Assembly: GCA_964036295.1 (NCBI GenBank)
Contig: OZ038465.1
Location: forward strand, 15,057,667-15,121,666
From: Plumapathes pennacea
Lineage: Eukaryota > Cnidaria > Anthozoa > Antipatharia > Myriopathidae
Direction of reading: 5' to 3'
Length of the DNA stretch: 64,000 nucleotides
Shown: piece by piece, positions 36,201-49,300 of the stretch
Layout: each line of letters begins with the position of its first letter
How positions within the stretch are numbered: position 1 is the first letter of the stretch
The notes under the pieces: generated by a model
What the model was told of the DNA's origin: nothing
Database searches by the model: none
What the model saw: only the letters and a program-made list of their open reading frames with translations
Program-made: the position numbers and the translations under genes

Positions 36201-39200
36201 GATTCGGTACCAGGCATCGCGTGATATGAACATGGGGAAGTTATTACAATTGATGCAGATCTTATAATATGCTTTAAAAATTTCAGCTTGGAACAAAGTA
36301 TACGTGTGACGAACGTCGAACTTCACATGCGTCAAATATAATGTAAATTACCTAGCCTGGGTAGGAAGCGTTTCTTTTTCGCGCGGCCAAATTCGAAAAG
36401 TCGTCGTATGCTCTTCGTATCGAGGAGAAACACTTACTACATAGGTCATATATTACCTGAAACAACCACTTTGCTCATTTGCATTGTATTCGACTAATGT
36501 GAGGTTCGACGTTTGTAACAGGCCTTACTCGTCCTCTTTTGTTCAACAGCAAACCTCTAGAACAGTCAAGGAATACTTCAGGGTGTTTGACTGGAATGTT
36601 CGTCCCCCGGTTTCTCGAAGTCGTAATTCGGTGTTCAATGAAATCTATTAACATCAAGATCTTCCAGGAAGTGATGAATTCATAATCACGAGTAAATTAT
36701 AATGGGACAAGATTTTTTTTCCGTTTATCGTTAACGCTTTCACTCCCAAGTTCAAAATGCAGATTCTCCAAACCTTTTAAGAGGGAAATTTATGAGTAGT
36801 GTAATGAGAATTGATAGTTTAATCAGCCATCAACTGAGAAAGTATCAAAAGCCAAGTTCTCTTTACTGTATGATATGTTTGTGCTGCCGAAACTGAAGAA
36901 GAAAATTGAACTTGATCACTCTTGGGAGTGAACGGGTTAACTTAGAGCACCGAGTGCGTCAGAACAAGAGAAGATGGAGAAAGAGAGCTGCGCGTCCATA
37001 GTACCGACCTCAGCAAATCTAAAAATAGATTTTGAAAAATGATCACAGAATACGAAATCGGTGCGATTTTCGCTTACAACACAAATCTCATGTGAAACTA
37101 AAACTGAAGGCAAGATGTTGCCAGTGGCACAGAACTCACTGAATTGTGACGTCTGGAGGGTCACCTTCCTTCACATGCAGCATCATAGTGTAACTAGACG
37201 ACCTAGTATCTTTCGTAACAAGGACTCTCACTTCATAGATTCCATCTATCATTGTCCTGCTCGTGTTGAAAGTGAATTGCATCCCCGGCACATTCAGCCT
37301 TCCTGGTCCGTATCCAAAGCATCCTTTGCTTTGACTAAGAACCTGCGATACATTGGTGCCGTTCGCGATTGGAAGCGGAACGACAGGCAAGGCTGGTAGA
37401 CTCGTTGCGTTCTCATCCATCATTTCATCCAGCCCCTCCCCCTTCTTGGCGCAGAACCAGTAGAACTCCATGCCTGTGTGATCAAGACAGACGAAGGTAA
37501 GAAAAAAGCATGGGATCTACAAAATAATGCTGAGACAATTGGAAAAAATATCATTATTTCGTTTCTTTGTCCCTTGCGTTCCTTTAAACTACAACTAAAT
37601 TTCACAGTTTCCTCCCTTCCCATCTGTTATGTTAAACGTGTGAGCCGCTGACCAAAAATTATCACATTTGAACAACACTGAGGGGAGGGGGAGGGGGTGA
37701 ATGATGAGTTGTCCAAGGATGTGAAATACCGATTTTTTTCGCAGTGTCTCAACTACTTTTGCAATTGCTTGTAGCGTGAGCCTTTGTCATAAACCCGTCA
37801 GTTGTTTCCCCTCCCCACCCTGAAGAGGACTGGTGTGTTACCTGTGTGATTATGGGTTGTCAGATCTGGGTCCAGGGAAGTGCTTGCGTCTAGTGTGATG
37901 CTGAGTCCGTAGCCGACGGCTTTGCTCGTGCCACCAGCTATCTGCGCTTCAATGTCGGATGGCTTTATGTCAACGTAGCCTTCTCCTTCGGTATAAATTC
38001 CCTTCACGCCAACCATTGTGACCGTGAACTTAAATATATGTAGCCCGTACTCCAACGTCCTCTTGGGAAGCTTAAGCTCGCGGGCGTTTGTAGTGACGTC
38101 GGAGGGTAGTGCGACTGGCAAGCAGGTTTTCAGATCGGACTCCAGTTTGCAAACCTCCCATTCGAGTTTCGATACGTCGCTGGCCTCGCACCTGATTTCT
38201 ATTTCCGCTTTAACTTTCAGAGGCACCGACTTCAGGTAACTGATTGGCGCCGTAACGTTGGGGCCAGCGGTCTCCGGGTCTATAGTCACGTTGGGGTAGG
38301 AGCAGGGTTTGTCAACGCAAGCCGCGTCGGTTTCGATTTCTATTTTCGAGACCATATTACAACCAACAACTTTGACTTCGTACATGTCGACAGCTTTGTA
38401 CTTGTGTTCAATGGTTATAAGAGAGCTACCAATTTTAACATTTTCGCTTGTAGGGCAGTGAGACGCGCATGACGTCGACGAATCTTCCTTGTATAGATAC
38501 GTCGTGCCGTTCTCAAGTTGCACGAAGTAACAAGCATCGGTCCCGAATTGCTCCATCGCAAGAGTGAAGGTCGTTATGGACCCGATCTTTGTTGGACCAT
38601 CATTCTTGAATGTCACCCCTTTCACAATCCTCTGAAGAACGAAAGAGTTTTCCAACGACTCCTCGTTTACAGCATTGGAAGCGGTCACTGACACAATATA
38701 CTTTTTCGGTTCACTGAACGTGTAGTTCACTTGAGGTTCAGTCGTGGTTAAGGCGAAGCTCCACGTATACGTGACATTGGTGCCGTTTGTGATCGGGCTG
38801 CTAAACATCACCGGATAGTCCAGAGGGAAGTAGTTGTTCTCGGGGCCACATCCGGGACTTCCAAACCCAGCATCCCCGTCCGAATGGACTGCAATCAACT
38901 GTAGTCCCTCGATAGGAGTTTGCAGTTCCACTTCCAGCTGCATACTAGTGTTACTAACTTCGTTTTTGATGCTGACGTTAACTAGGTAGGCACCATTTGT
39001 AGCATAAGTATGATTGATGTTCAAAGGCATGATCAGCTCCTTTTCCTGGTCCACTTGCCCATCACCAAAGTCTATAGAGTAAGTGACATTTTCGGGTTTG
39101 ACTTCACCCGGCATGGTTGTTATATCAAAGCTCAGCACCCCTGGGGGTATAGCTTGGGGACTGTTCGAGCTGAGAGTTGTAACATTCGTGGGGCCCTGTA

Positions 39201-42200
39201 TGGTGGTACAGACTTGTAAAGTAAAGTTACTGACACTGTTGTTACCGAAGAGCTCCGTACAGAACGCGCCTTGCTGTTGATAAGCGTGGGTCATGGACGT
39301 TCCATCCACCGGGAATTCCCCAATGAAGAACTCGCTAAACGCTTCCCCGTCTCCATAATCCCACTGTAGGGTCACATTTGAACCTGCCGTCATCTCCACC
39401 TCAAACGGAGCGGGTCCCTTCAAAATGAAGAACTCATACAAACGAGTCAGCGAGGGGTTCGCGATAGGAATATCAATATACACAGGCAGGATGATCACTT
39501 GGCGGGGTGTCACGTAGTTCACGACTGTCACGTTAAGCTCGTAGATGCCAATCACAGGAAATTTACTTTTGCTGATGAGAGCCGTGCACAGAGTTGTATC
39601 GCTCGTCAGTGACGTAATGGCAACGATTTCTGTCGTCCCGCTGATCACGTGGGTGAACGTGATGTTGAAAATGGCGTCTGTTCCCATCAAGGTGCGCGAG
39701 GTGACAGTAAAATCTTGGTCGAACGGACGGCCTTCGGGAGGGTCGACTGTAAACTCTAAAATAGGTCTCTCCACTATAGCAACAGTCTCTGTAGTAGTGT
39801 TATACAATCGATTGGTGCAGTTGACTGAAACTTGGAAGTGACCAACGCTGGAGTAGTTGTGGTACGTGAAATTCCCCAGATCGACCGATGTGGTTTCGTT
39901 CTCTAGCCCATCGCCCCAAACCCAAGTGCATCTAAAATCCGTTCCCATGGTAATATTAAGCATGCAGGGCGTGGCATCGGTCAGATTGGTCGGAGGACAG
40001 GTGATGTTGAAACCAATCAAATCCTCCACAGGTTTATGCACTTTAATCTCGTGAGTAACGTTGGCGTCGCTTACATTATTGCTTGCCCAGACGCTGATGT
40101 TGTAGAGGTTGTACGGGGAGTACGAGTGTGTCACGGCCATGTCACGACTTGTCGTTATACTTCCGTCCCCAAAATCCACCAGAAATTCGGGGTTCGTGCC
40201 CTGGGTGGTGGACATCTGCACAGTAATGGTCTCGTTTACTTCAATGTCACGCGCGCTGTGGACAACAGTGAAGTCAAATCCTTCTATTGGAAGCTCCACG
40301 ACGGCCAAGCCCTCAATAGAAGCATTCGAAACCATATTAGAGACGTTAATAATGACGGGGTACTCTCCAATAGCTGCATAGACGTGGGAATATGTGGCAA
40401 CCCACAGATAGGCCACATCGAAAGTTCCATTGTCGAGCGTCGTTCCGTCCCCGAAGTCAACCGTGATGTTAACAGAACTGCCTTGTCGCATCAGCCAATC
40501 AACCGTTGTAACATTGTTGAGTGGCATGGGTTTGATAGGAATGTAGAAGGAGACATTTTTGATGGTATCTTGCACATTAATAGTGCATGCTTTGAACACG
40601 TACGTGAGAGCATTACTGGCCAAGAGCGTGACTCGATATTCACCTCGCTTCTTAAACGTGTACGTAAAATGAAGGTCCGAAGTCAGAGATGTCTTGAAGT
40701 CCGTCAAATTGTCGCCACTGTAGGACATGACGTACGATACGTTGTAGCCCGGATGTGGGTGCACGATGATGTCAAATGTTTCGTTGGTGGCGATGAACTG
40801 GGGATGAGTCCAGTTTAGTCCGCTGACACTCTGTGTGGCGACAATACGAGCCGTGTCCGAGATAACGTTGTTACTGCCCCTCACACTTATTTCCTCTGTG
40901 TATACGCCTATTGAATAGTTGTGGCTTAGCATAAACTGCGACGGTACTTGGTGGAAAGCAATCAGGGAACGTTGAGCGTCCAAAACCTTCGGAGGCGGTG
41001 TGACTGTCGAGAAAACGTCGCCCAGGCTGAAAGCACCGTCGAAAATTAGTTCTTCCACGTTAAATGCATCGCTCTTGCTCGCATTTCTCGAGACAAGCTG
41101 TGCGAACCCGCTAACAGGCAGGTAATATCCAACGATGTCACCTTTCATGACTGTGCTAATATTGTTCTTGAGAGAGCCAGTGAAATGGAACAGGTGTCGA
41201 CCACGTGACGATAGATACACGTGGTTCTCGCTGATCAACTCGTACGTATCGTCTGGGGTGGGGACAGTCGGTCGCAGTGGCTGGACGTTATTCGGGGCGC
41301 ACACGCTTGAAGCGGTCGAGAACGTCTCGCCAGACGAACACGTGACCGCCCGTCGGTTGTTGCACGTCGCCACAGCCGTTTGGCACGTTCCGTTTACATA
41401 GCAGTGTTTGTTGTCAGCGCCTCGACCACACACGGGGCGGTAAATCTGAAAGATAGCAGTTATATCTCAGCTATAGCGAGCGGTTTTCGGATAACTGTCG
41501 AAAATCAAAACCAAAGTAAGTACACCGCCAATCAGAGAGGCTGTAAGAAACACTTTCAACCAATCACAGAGGCTGTAAGAAACACTGTCAACCAATCACA
41601 GAGGCTGTAAGAAACACTGTCAACCAATCACAGAGGCTGTAAGAAACACTTTCAACCAATCACAGAGGCTGTAAGAAACACTGTCAACCAATCAGAAGCC
41701 AAAGTAATTTGCGTTTGGTTTTACTTTGAAGAAGAAACCAATCAGCAGTGCGAGAACACGCCATCGTCACTTGCTTTTTTGTGCTAGAATATCACGATCA
41801 AGTTTCCTTTTTGTTCTTGGTTGGCCAAGAATGCCATTAACCCTTTCACTCCCAAGCTCAAAATACAAATTCTCCCAACCATAAAATAAGAAAATGTATG
41901 AGTGATGAAATGAGAATTGATGTTTTCATCAGCTGTCATTTAAGCAAGGTATCAAATGCCAAGTTCTCCATACTTTATGATATATCTCTGGTGGGAGACT
42001 GAAAAGAGAAATTTGAAGTTGAACACTCTTGGGGGTGAAAGGGTTAATGGCGTTTGGAGCAATCCGAAAGCGGAGCAGACGCAAAACCACGACAATCACA
42101 CCTCACCTGCAGGGTGATGTAGCCGGTTTTCTCCACGTACACCTCCCAGCCCACGTGTCGGCCGTCGTCCTCAAAGTGGTAGGCGGGGATGAGCACAGTT

Positions 42201-43258
42201 ATCCCACCAGCCTCTTCTTCCAAATCATTGGTGCTGAAGATCTCTCCCACGGTGAGGGCATGGCCATCTGTCCCACAAAGAAAAAGAAAAGAAAACAGGC
42301 TTTAAATTCTCCCTACCATTCTTACAATGAATGTTTAACAAATTTAGGGAGAATTAATAGTTTCATCATGGTACGGGTCCTGTTGTTTAAAGCATGATCA
42401 GGATAATCCTAAATTTTCTGACTTGTTTGTTATCTTTAAGCCTGAAGATGGGGAACGTTTGAACACAACACAACTTCCTGGAAATTTTTTGAGCTAGAAC
42501 AATTTTTTGTTTGTTTTTTTTTTTTTTAACTTATTCACTCCCAAGAGTGATCAACTTGAAGATTATCTTTTAGTTTCTCACCAGAGATATTATCATACAG
42601 TAAGGAGAACTTGGTTTTTGATACCTTGCTCAGATGAAAGCTAATTGAACTATCAGCTCTCACTTCATCGCTCTTACATTTTCTTGTTAAGAAGAATTTG
42701 CATTTTGATCTTAGCCCTTGCGGTGTGTTGGCCAAGACGTCGAGAAAAAGTAACCGGCTTGGTTGTCAAAAGATAACATTTCCCTGCTTCACTTAACAGG
42801 TAAATATTATTATTGATCGTATTTAGAAGGGGGCAATGTTCTGTGAAGCCTGGTTTCTATATGGTCAGAATGATCACTTCGTTGTCAAAAACTAAAGATT
42901 TGCTGCTTCACGTACCGTCCATGGAAAGTTTCAAGGGCGATGGTGAACCCGTAAACTGCGTCTCCAGTGTCAGGTTGGATCCTTGGTAGACGGTGATCTC
43001 ACAAAAGAACTCTACGTTAGCCTCCACCGACGATGGACACTTCAAATCCATCTCTTCCGGGAAAGCGTAAACATTCACCTGAAAAGGACACAAAGAACAA
43101 AACCTAAATTGAAGAACTCATTTTAAAAGGGGCCATGTCTGTACAACGTCAGGTAAATACCATGAAGATATATCATTATCATATCATTATTGTTATCATC
43201 ATCATCATTACCATTATCATCATCATTGTCATTGTCGCCATCATCATCATCATCATCA

Positions 43259-43321
<63 letters not shown>

Positions 43322-46300
43322 CATCATCATCGTCATCTACATCAACATTAACATCATCACCACATGACCATACCTATTTCTTCACAACCACCACTAAAAA
43401 CCTTATCAACATCACCATCATTACCATCGTCACCAACACCACTACCTTACTGCATTTACACTGTAAACAACTCACCTCTTTCGCAGTTACGAGGATTTGT
43501 GGTTCGCCATATTCTCCATTGGTCGTTTCCCCAACCACAATAAAATTTCCTGTCGAGTGATACATGTAAGTCACGGGCAACGTCTGTGACGAGATTGGAA
43601 GATTCTCGCCAAAGTCCACTTTGAAGGTCGCCCCTGGGAAACTTGCAAAAGTAACGTTAAACGTCTCGAACGCTTTCTGCTGCTGTGGAATGCTCAAGCC
43701 TAGTGAACCACCATACGATCCTTTAGTTTCATAGACACTGAAGTGTTCCACGCCACCGCACCGGAGAATCAAATTACCCGAACAGGGCTCATCGCAGTGA
43801 GAGTCGCCCACGAGTTTGCTGTTGTCGACAGATTTTGCGCAGTAGCATTCCTTGCCCTTTTTCAGAGCAGCATGAGTGTACTGGGCCAAGCCACAATTCG
43901 TAGTGCACTTCTCTGGGGTCAACGAACTGAAGTCGTAATCACCGGCAGCTTCAAAGGCCACGTCCTTGGAACAACCCACGTAATTGTCCGCTGAAGGGGC
44001 AGACACATAAAATGAGTGACAACAAGATGTATGTGTGTGTATGTGTCTGGGAGGGAGGACAGACAGAGGCGGACCTCTGGTATTTTTCTCATTCCGTGGA
44101 AGCCATGGGCTTGCAAATAACACAAGTGTGGTCATAATACTCTTCTCGTGAGGTCGTTTTTTTTTTGTGTGTTTATTTATTGAGTTTATGTATATATCAA
44201 TTTTTTGATCGAAAATCGAGTCTGTTGAACTGTCAACAACTGTCAAAAACTGAATCACATTCTTTTCGCATTTTTGTATAGAAAGTCGGGCATTCTGAAG
44301 GGAAAAACCTTACCCTGACAGGCCATAGGCTGTCAGGCGCCGAACGAAAGTGTTTTCGCTGATTATGCTCGACCCGGATCCGGTGGATTGGACTAAAGTT
44401 TGAGGGAAACATTTTAACCCTTCCATTCCCAAGCTCAAAACACAGATTCTCCCAGCCTTTTTACAAGAAAATAAATAAGTGATGTATTGAGATTTGACAG
44501 TTTGATCAGCTTTCATCCGAGCAACATATAAAAAATCAAGTTCTCCTTTATGTATGGTATATCTCTGTGAAGAAACTGGATGAAAAACTTAAAGTTGATC
44601 ACTCTTGGGAGTAAAAGGGTTAAAATCAGGTGATGTGGTTCCGGGCAAACTCTAAATTCTTCCATGACGACCTTCTCGCTGTCTTTTTTAAAGTTAGGAG
44701 ACTTAGAATCTAGATCACTAGGGCTAAATAAAACAACAAACCTGTTTTTTCGCCAAAGAGTTCGACCTGTAGCGCGGCTTCTGTTTCCCATGATTTCGGG
44801 TGAATTCTGACACCCCGAGCCAAGATGGTCGGCGAGAGATTGTTCATTTTAACGGTAGTCTCGTCCGTGTTACCAGTGAACACCTAAAAAATCACCAGCA
44901 AATGTTAACTGTTGGCCAACTACTTTGTGATGTTCACTCTTCAGCTCAAGATGCAAATTCCCCCAACCATCTCAGTAAACATTGTATTAATTGAGAATTG
45001 ACAGTTCAATCAGCTCTCATATATGCAAGCTAACAATTGTCAAGTTCTCGATACCCAGGTGAGATACTGAAAGAGAAAATCGAAGTTGGTCAGTCAGGAG
45101 CAAAAGAGCAAAGAGTGAACTCTTCCTTCAGTAAACAGTCATTTTCTACGTAGTTCAGTATGCAGAAATGGCAACTGATCTCTTGTTCGGGTTCAAGCTG
45201 GTCAGACCATCACTTCTGATACATTCTCTTCAATCTTGAGCCCAATCCGAGAGGCGTAGAGCTTGTCTGTAGATAAATTTAAAGGCGAGCCCCCCCCCTC
45301 CCCCCCCCCCCAAATATATCTGCATTACATTAACGATAGCATACCGATTAGTGGACTACATGTAGTGGGCCACAAGACTGACATTTCAATAAAGTTGTTA
45401 TTCTTGTTATCCCAAAAGGTCGCTATAAAAATATGTTGAGGACCCAGATGATTCCAACAAAATGCAGTGCAAAAATGGGCCCTTTCCCCGGGACGCTGTC
45501 GGCTCTTTTCCGTAAGCTATTCGGGTACGCCGCAGTGTGACGTCAGAAGCTAGCGGGTCGCGTGACCGATTGTTGCAAATGACCCATAACTTATCGAAAA
45601 AAAGAAACCACCCTCAAGAATGATAATTTATCGATCTGTAGGATACACTCACCTTAACTGCATTGTTTTCTAAGTACATTTGCCAGTTGACCCCACTTTT
45701 ACCGTACGATAGAGTGAATGTCTTCACGTAAGGTTTACTGCCTGCGTTCAGTCCTTTGGTTGCGACTCCGCCAACTTTTAACACCTGGTATAGATCCATC
45801 TGGAGATAAGGATTCGCGTCTGTTGACAGGGGAATCCAAGCCAAATCACTCCACGACTCTGTAGACATGAAAACAAGGTTTTTCTGTTTTTAAGGGACAT
45901 CTTTGCAACTGGTCGAACCTCGGACATTTCATGAGCCGAACCAAAAGAGTATGATTAAAGACGTGTTGCACTGTCACACCACATCACTGCGACGCCATAC
46001 CAGGTACAAAACCCTGTTCTTAGCCGTTCCCGGACAAAAAGGCGCGTTTACACGGCATAAAACATGGCAGCGCTCAGACGAAAGTATTTAAACCGCCCGG
46101 ATAATTTCTCCCGCGTACTGTACTATGATTTCCTCCATGCTTAAAGTATCCGTTCCGAGACATAAGCGCCTATGGTCCGGAAACGGATAAACACGGGTTT
46201 TTGTGCCGATATCTCAATTTTTAAAATAACTATGGTACTACGCGCGCCCTGACTGGCTAAATAACCGTGTAAAATAAGAGTATATTACACGCTGACGCGA

Positions 46301-49300
46301 TACGCGATGTATTTTCCTTACGCTACTTTCGCGTTCTCCCAACTTCCCGCGTGTTTAGATGAGGCTAAATTACGCGATGACGCGTTATGTATTTCCTAAA
46401 TAGAAAACCGATCCCGTAGCCAAGGAGAATTCTTCAAAATCTAAATCTTGGATTTGTTGCTAAATAGGTTTGGTATCAGACATCGCACGCGTCCTGGTGA
46501 TAATGTGATTGGTTGTAAATTGTTATTTTTCTAAATTTGTCCAGCGCCTCGCAGTAGATTTGCCACCATAGAGTTCCACAGTGTGACGTCATCATTTTGC
46601 AAAGTTTTTCATTTGAACTTCTGAACATCATGCGATATACAAATTTCAAATCGCTAGCCCTACTGAAAGCAAAGATGCAGAAGTTTAAACTTGCAGATAG
46701 TCCCATATTAAGCTCTCTTATTTAGCGTCAGTTCTAAATCAAGGGAACCGACACCAAATAAGAGAGCTTAGCATGGGACTATACCTGAAACTTTACAAAA
46801 GCCAATTTCTCAGCTGTTCAATGCCGTAAAGAGCTACTTTTTTTTTTGCGTGTGAAAATTTTTTTCAGATAGGCCATTCCGAAGATTTGGACAAAATTCA
46901 TTATTTTAGAAAAATACGTTTATGATATGATAACCTTGGAACTCTATCAACGTTGACGATGGAAAGAACCATGCTCTGCGCGTGACGTCATCCAATATGG
47001 CGTCCCGAATCGGCCTGACATATTCGGCGTTTATTCTGGTCAAACATGCAAATAAATCTCACCACTTAAATGCGTGTACGTTAGTCTCCCACGCATTGCT
47101 TGATACCCTGATGTTTCGGACGAGGCTTTTATGTTGAAGTATGAAACAGCGCCGCTCCCCACACCAAGTTTAGCTGCAACAAGGGCAGACAGAAAATATT
47201 GATGCTACTGACAGTTCACCAATACTGTAAATACAAAGAGGTTATTACACGGGAAGGAGTGCAATACGGCGGAGTATTTTTATGAGTCGGTTTTATTTTT
47301 TCGAGCCTGCTTCAGGCGGGAAAAAATAAAACTGACGAGTAAAAATACAGCCGTATTGCACGACTTTTCGTATAACAAATTGTTTATTATACGACAAACG
47401 AAGCAGGGCAAACGTTCTCGCCGCGCGCAAAATGGTACAAAAAAAATGACGCGTTCGTAAACTTTGCTTGCGAAAATTGATCACGTAAGGTAATAAACCA
47501 GTTGATCTGGTTCCTGACGAGTGCAATACGCTCCCATATTTGCACTCGTTTTGGCCCGTATTTGCACTCGAAAATGTGAAGTCGTGTAATACATTAGTGT
47601 TAGCGTCAACAGTGGCATCATCAGCAACATCAATGTCACTGCCACACTGCCCCCTCCCCCCCCCCCCCCCCTTGGAAAACCAACGACAAGGAAATTTCAG
47701 CACCAATCAGGGCCGTAAGAAAACATTCTTAACCAACAGTGTGAAAAAACGTCAACACTTGAGTGAGAACATCGCAGTTAGGTTTTACCTTTGTTCCTGA
47801 TTGGCCAGGAATACTTCCAAACTCTTTCGCATAACAAACGTAATAATACGATTACTTGAGACTGTGAGCCTAAAACCACTCTATCACTGATAGTGCCCGC
47901 ACGCTATATCGCAGTATTAAAATAATATATATATATATATATATATATAGTTTAGAATTTCATAGATTTTTCCCAAAATCCATATGATAATTAGCCGAGT
48001 CAAAATTTCAAAAGATCGTTGTCATGAAACACCCTTTGGTCGCTATGCAGTGCTTGTCAACAGACGAAACGCTCACCCATATTCTGAACAACATTCTTGC
48101 AAACTCCCGCACTGTAGCAGCAACCAATAGCAAGGCAGTCTGCGCTGGTTATGCCGCTCCATCCACAAGGAATTGTGTTGGTCAATCCGACACAATCTTT
48201 AGTATCTGAAGGAAACAACAAACTTTTGTCACTTCATGGATAGGAAACATCCTCGAGGGAACTCCCACATAAAAAGAACGGGGATGCTTATCGGGAATTT
48301 TTGTTTTGACCCCCAAGAGGTACTAAAACGGGCGTGACTCGAGCTTATGTTGACCCTTCAAAGGTACCAATAAAAGCACACCAATAATTTAAAGCTTCGA
48401 TGCCTTTAAGTGCTATAAATATGATATAATTAAGCACTTTAGCCCTTGCTGTTTTCAAACAATAAGTCCCTAAACGGTACCACGTCACATAAAACTTTCA
48501 GCATTTGATGTTGAGCGCCCTCAGCGGTACCAAAACCCGTGATTTTGACCCCTAAGAGGTACGACGAGCATCCCCGCCCAGTTATGTACGAGTCCCCACC
48601 CCCCTCCCCCAATATGTACCTTGGTCAAGATGACTTTGTGTTCTTTGAATGGAAGTATTACCACCTCCCCTACCCTTGTTTTATACCTTGTTCTGTCCAC
48701 GCAAACCTTCCAGACTTACTGTTCTCTCTCTCTCTCTCTCTCTGTCTGTCTGTCTGTCTCTCCCTGACGGCAACCGACACCAACACCAACACCGCTGAAA
48801 TAAATTTTTCAGCCGTGCGTTGCTTTTGAGTCAGCGGTTATTGGACAAAACTGTGAATTCAAGTCCAGATTTTGTAGTTAAATGTAACGCTCGTAAAACC
48901 TCAAGACTTAACCAAGAAACTCAATATATGGACTCAATACTCAACTATTAGGCCCGGTTCAGACGCCGCTCCTGACATGCGCCGAACCTAATAGTAATAG
49001 ATTCGACCCTGATTCGACATAGGAGCGACTGTTGATTCAAACGGCGAACTTTTCCTGCCGCACCAAATACACAATAGTGCTTATGTTTAAGGATACATGT
49101 TTTTAAATCAAAATAATTTAAAATAATTCACGCAATAGGTACGGCACATGTGAAGAGCGGCGTTTGAATCAACGTCGCTCCCACGTCGGATTATGGGACA
49201 GCGTCAGTCGAACCTAATACCGCTGCCGTACCTAATTCAAATATGCCGAACCTAATTGATTCAGACGCCGCTCTTCTGCCGTACTTAATTCAAGCATTAG

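Noticed and set aside
40036..40818. 260-codon plus-strand ORF within the PKD array
   Set aside because: Antisense shadow of PKD1 exon 14; no recognisable domain.
41527..41691. CRISPR-like array of about five 32-bp repeats
   Set aside because: The units are directly adjacent with no spacers and lie inside a eukaryotic repeat element; this is a tandem expansion.
43135..43560. 141-codon plus-strand ORF rich in Ile/Leu/Ser
   Set aside because: It is the translation of a TCA/TTA microsatellite in PKD1 intron 11, antisense to exon 11.
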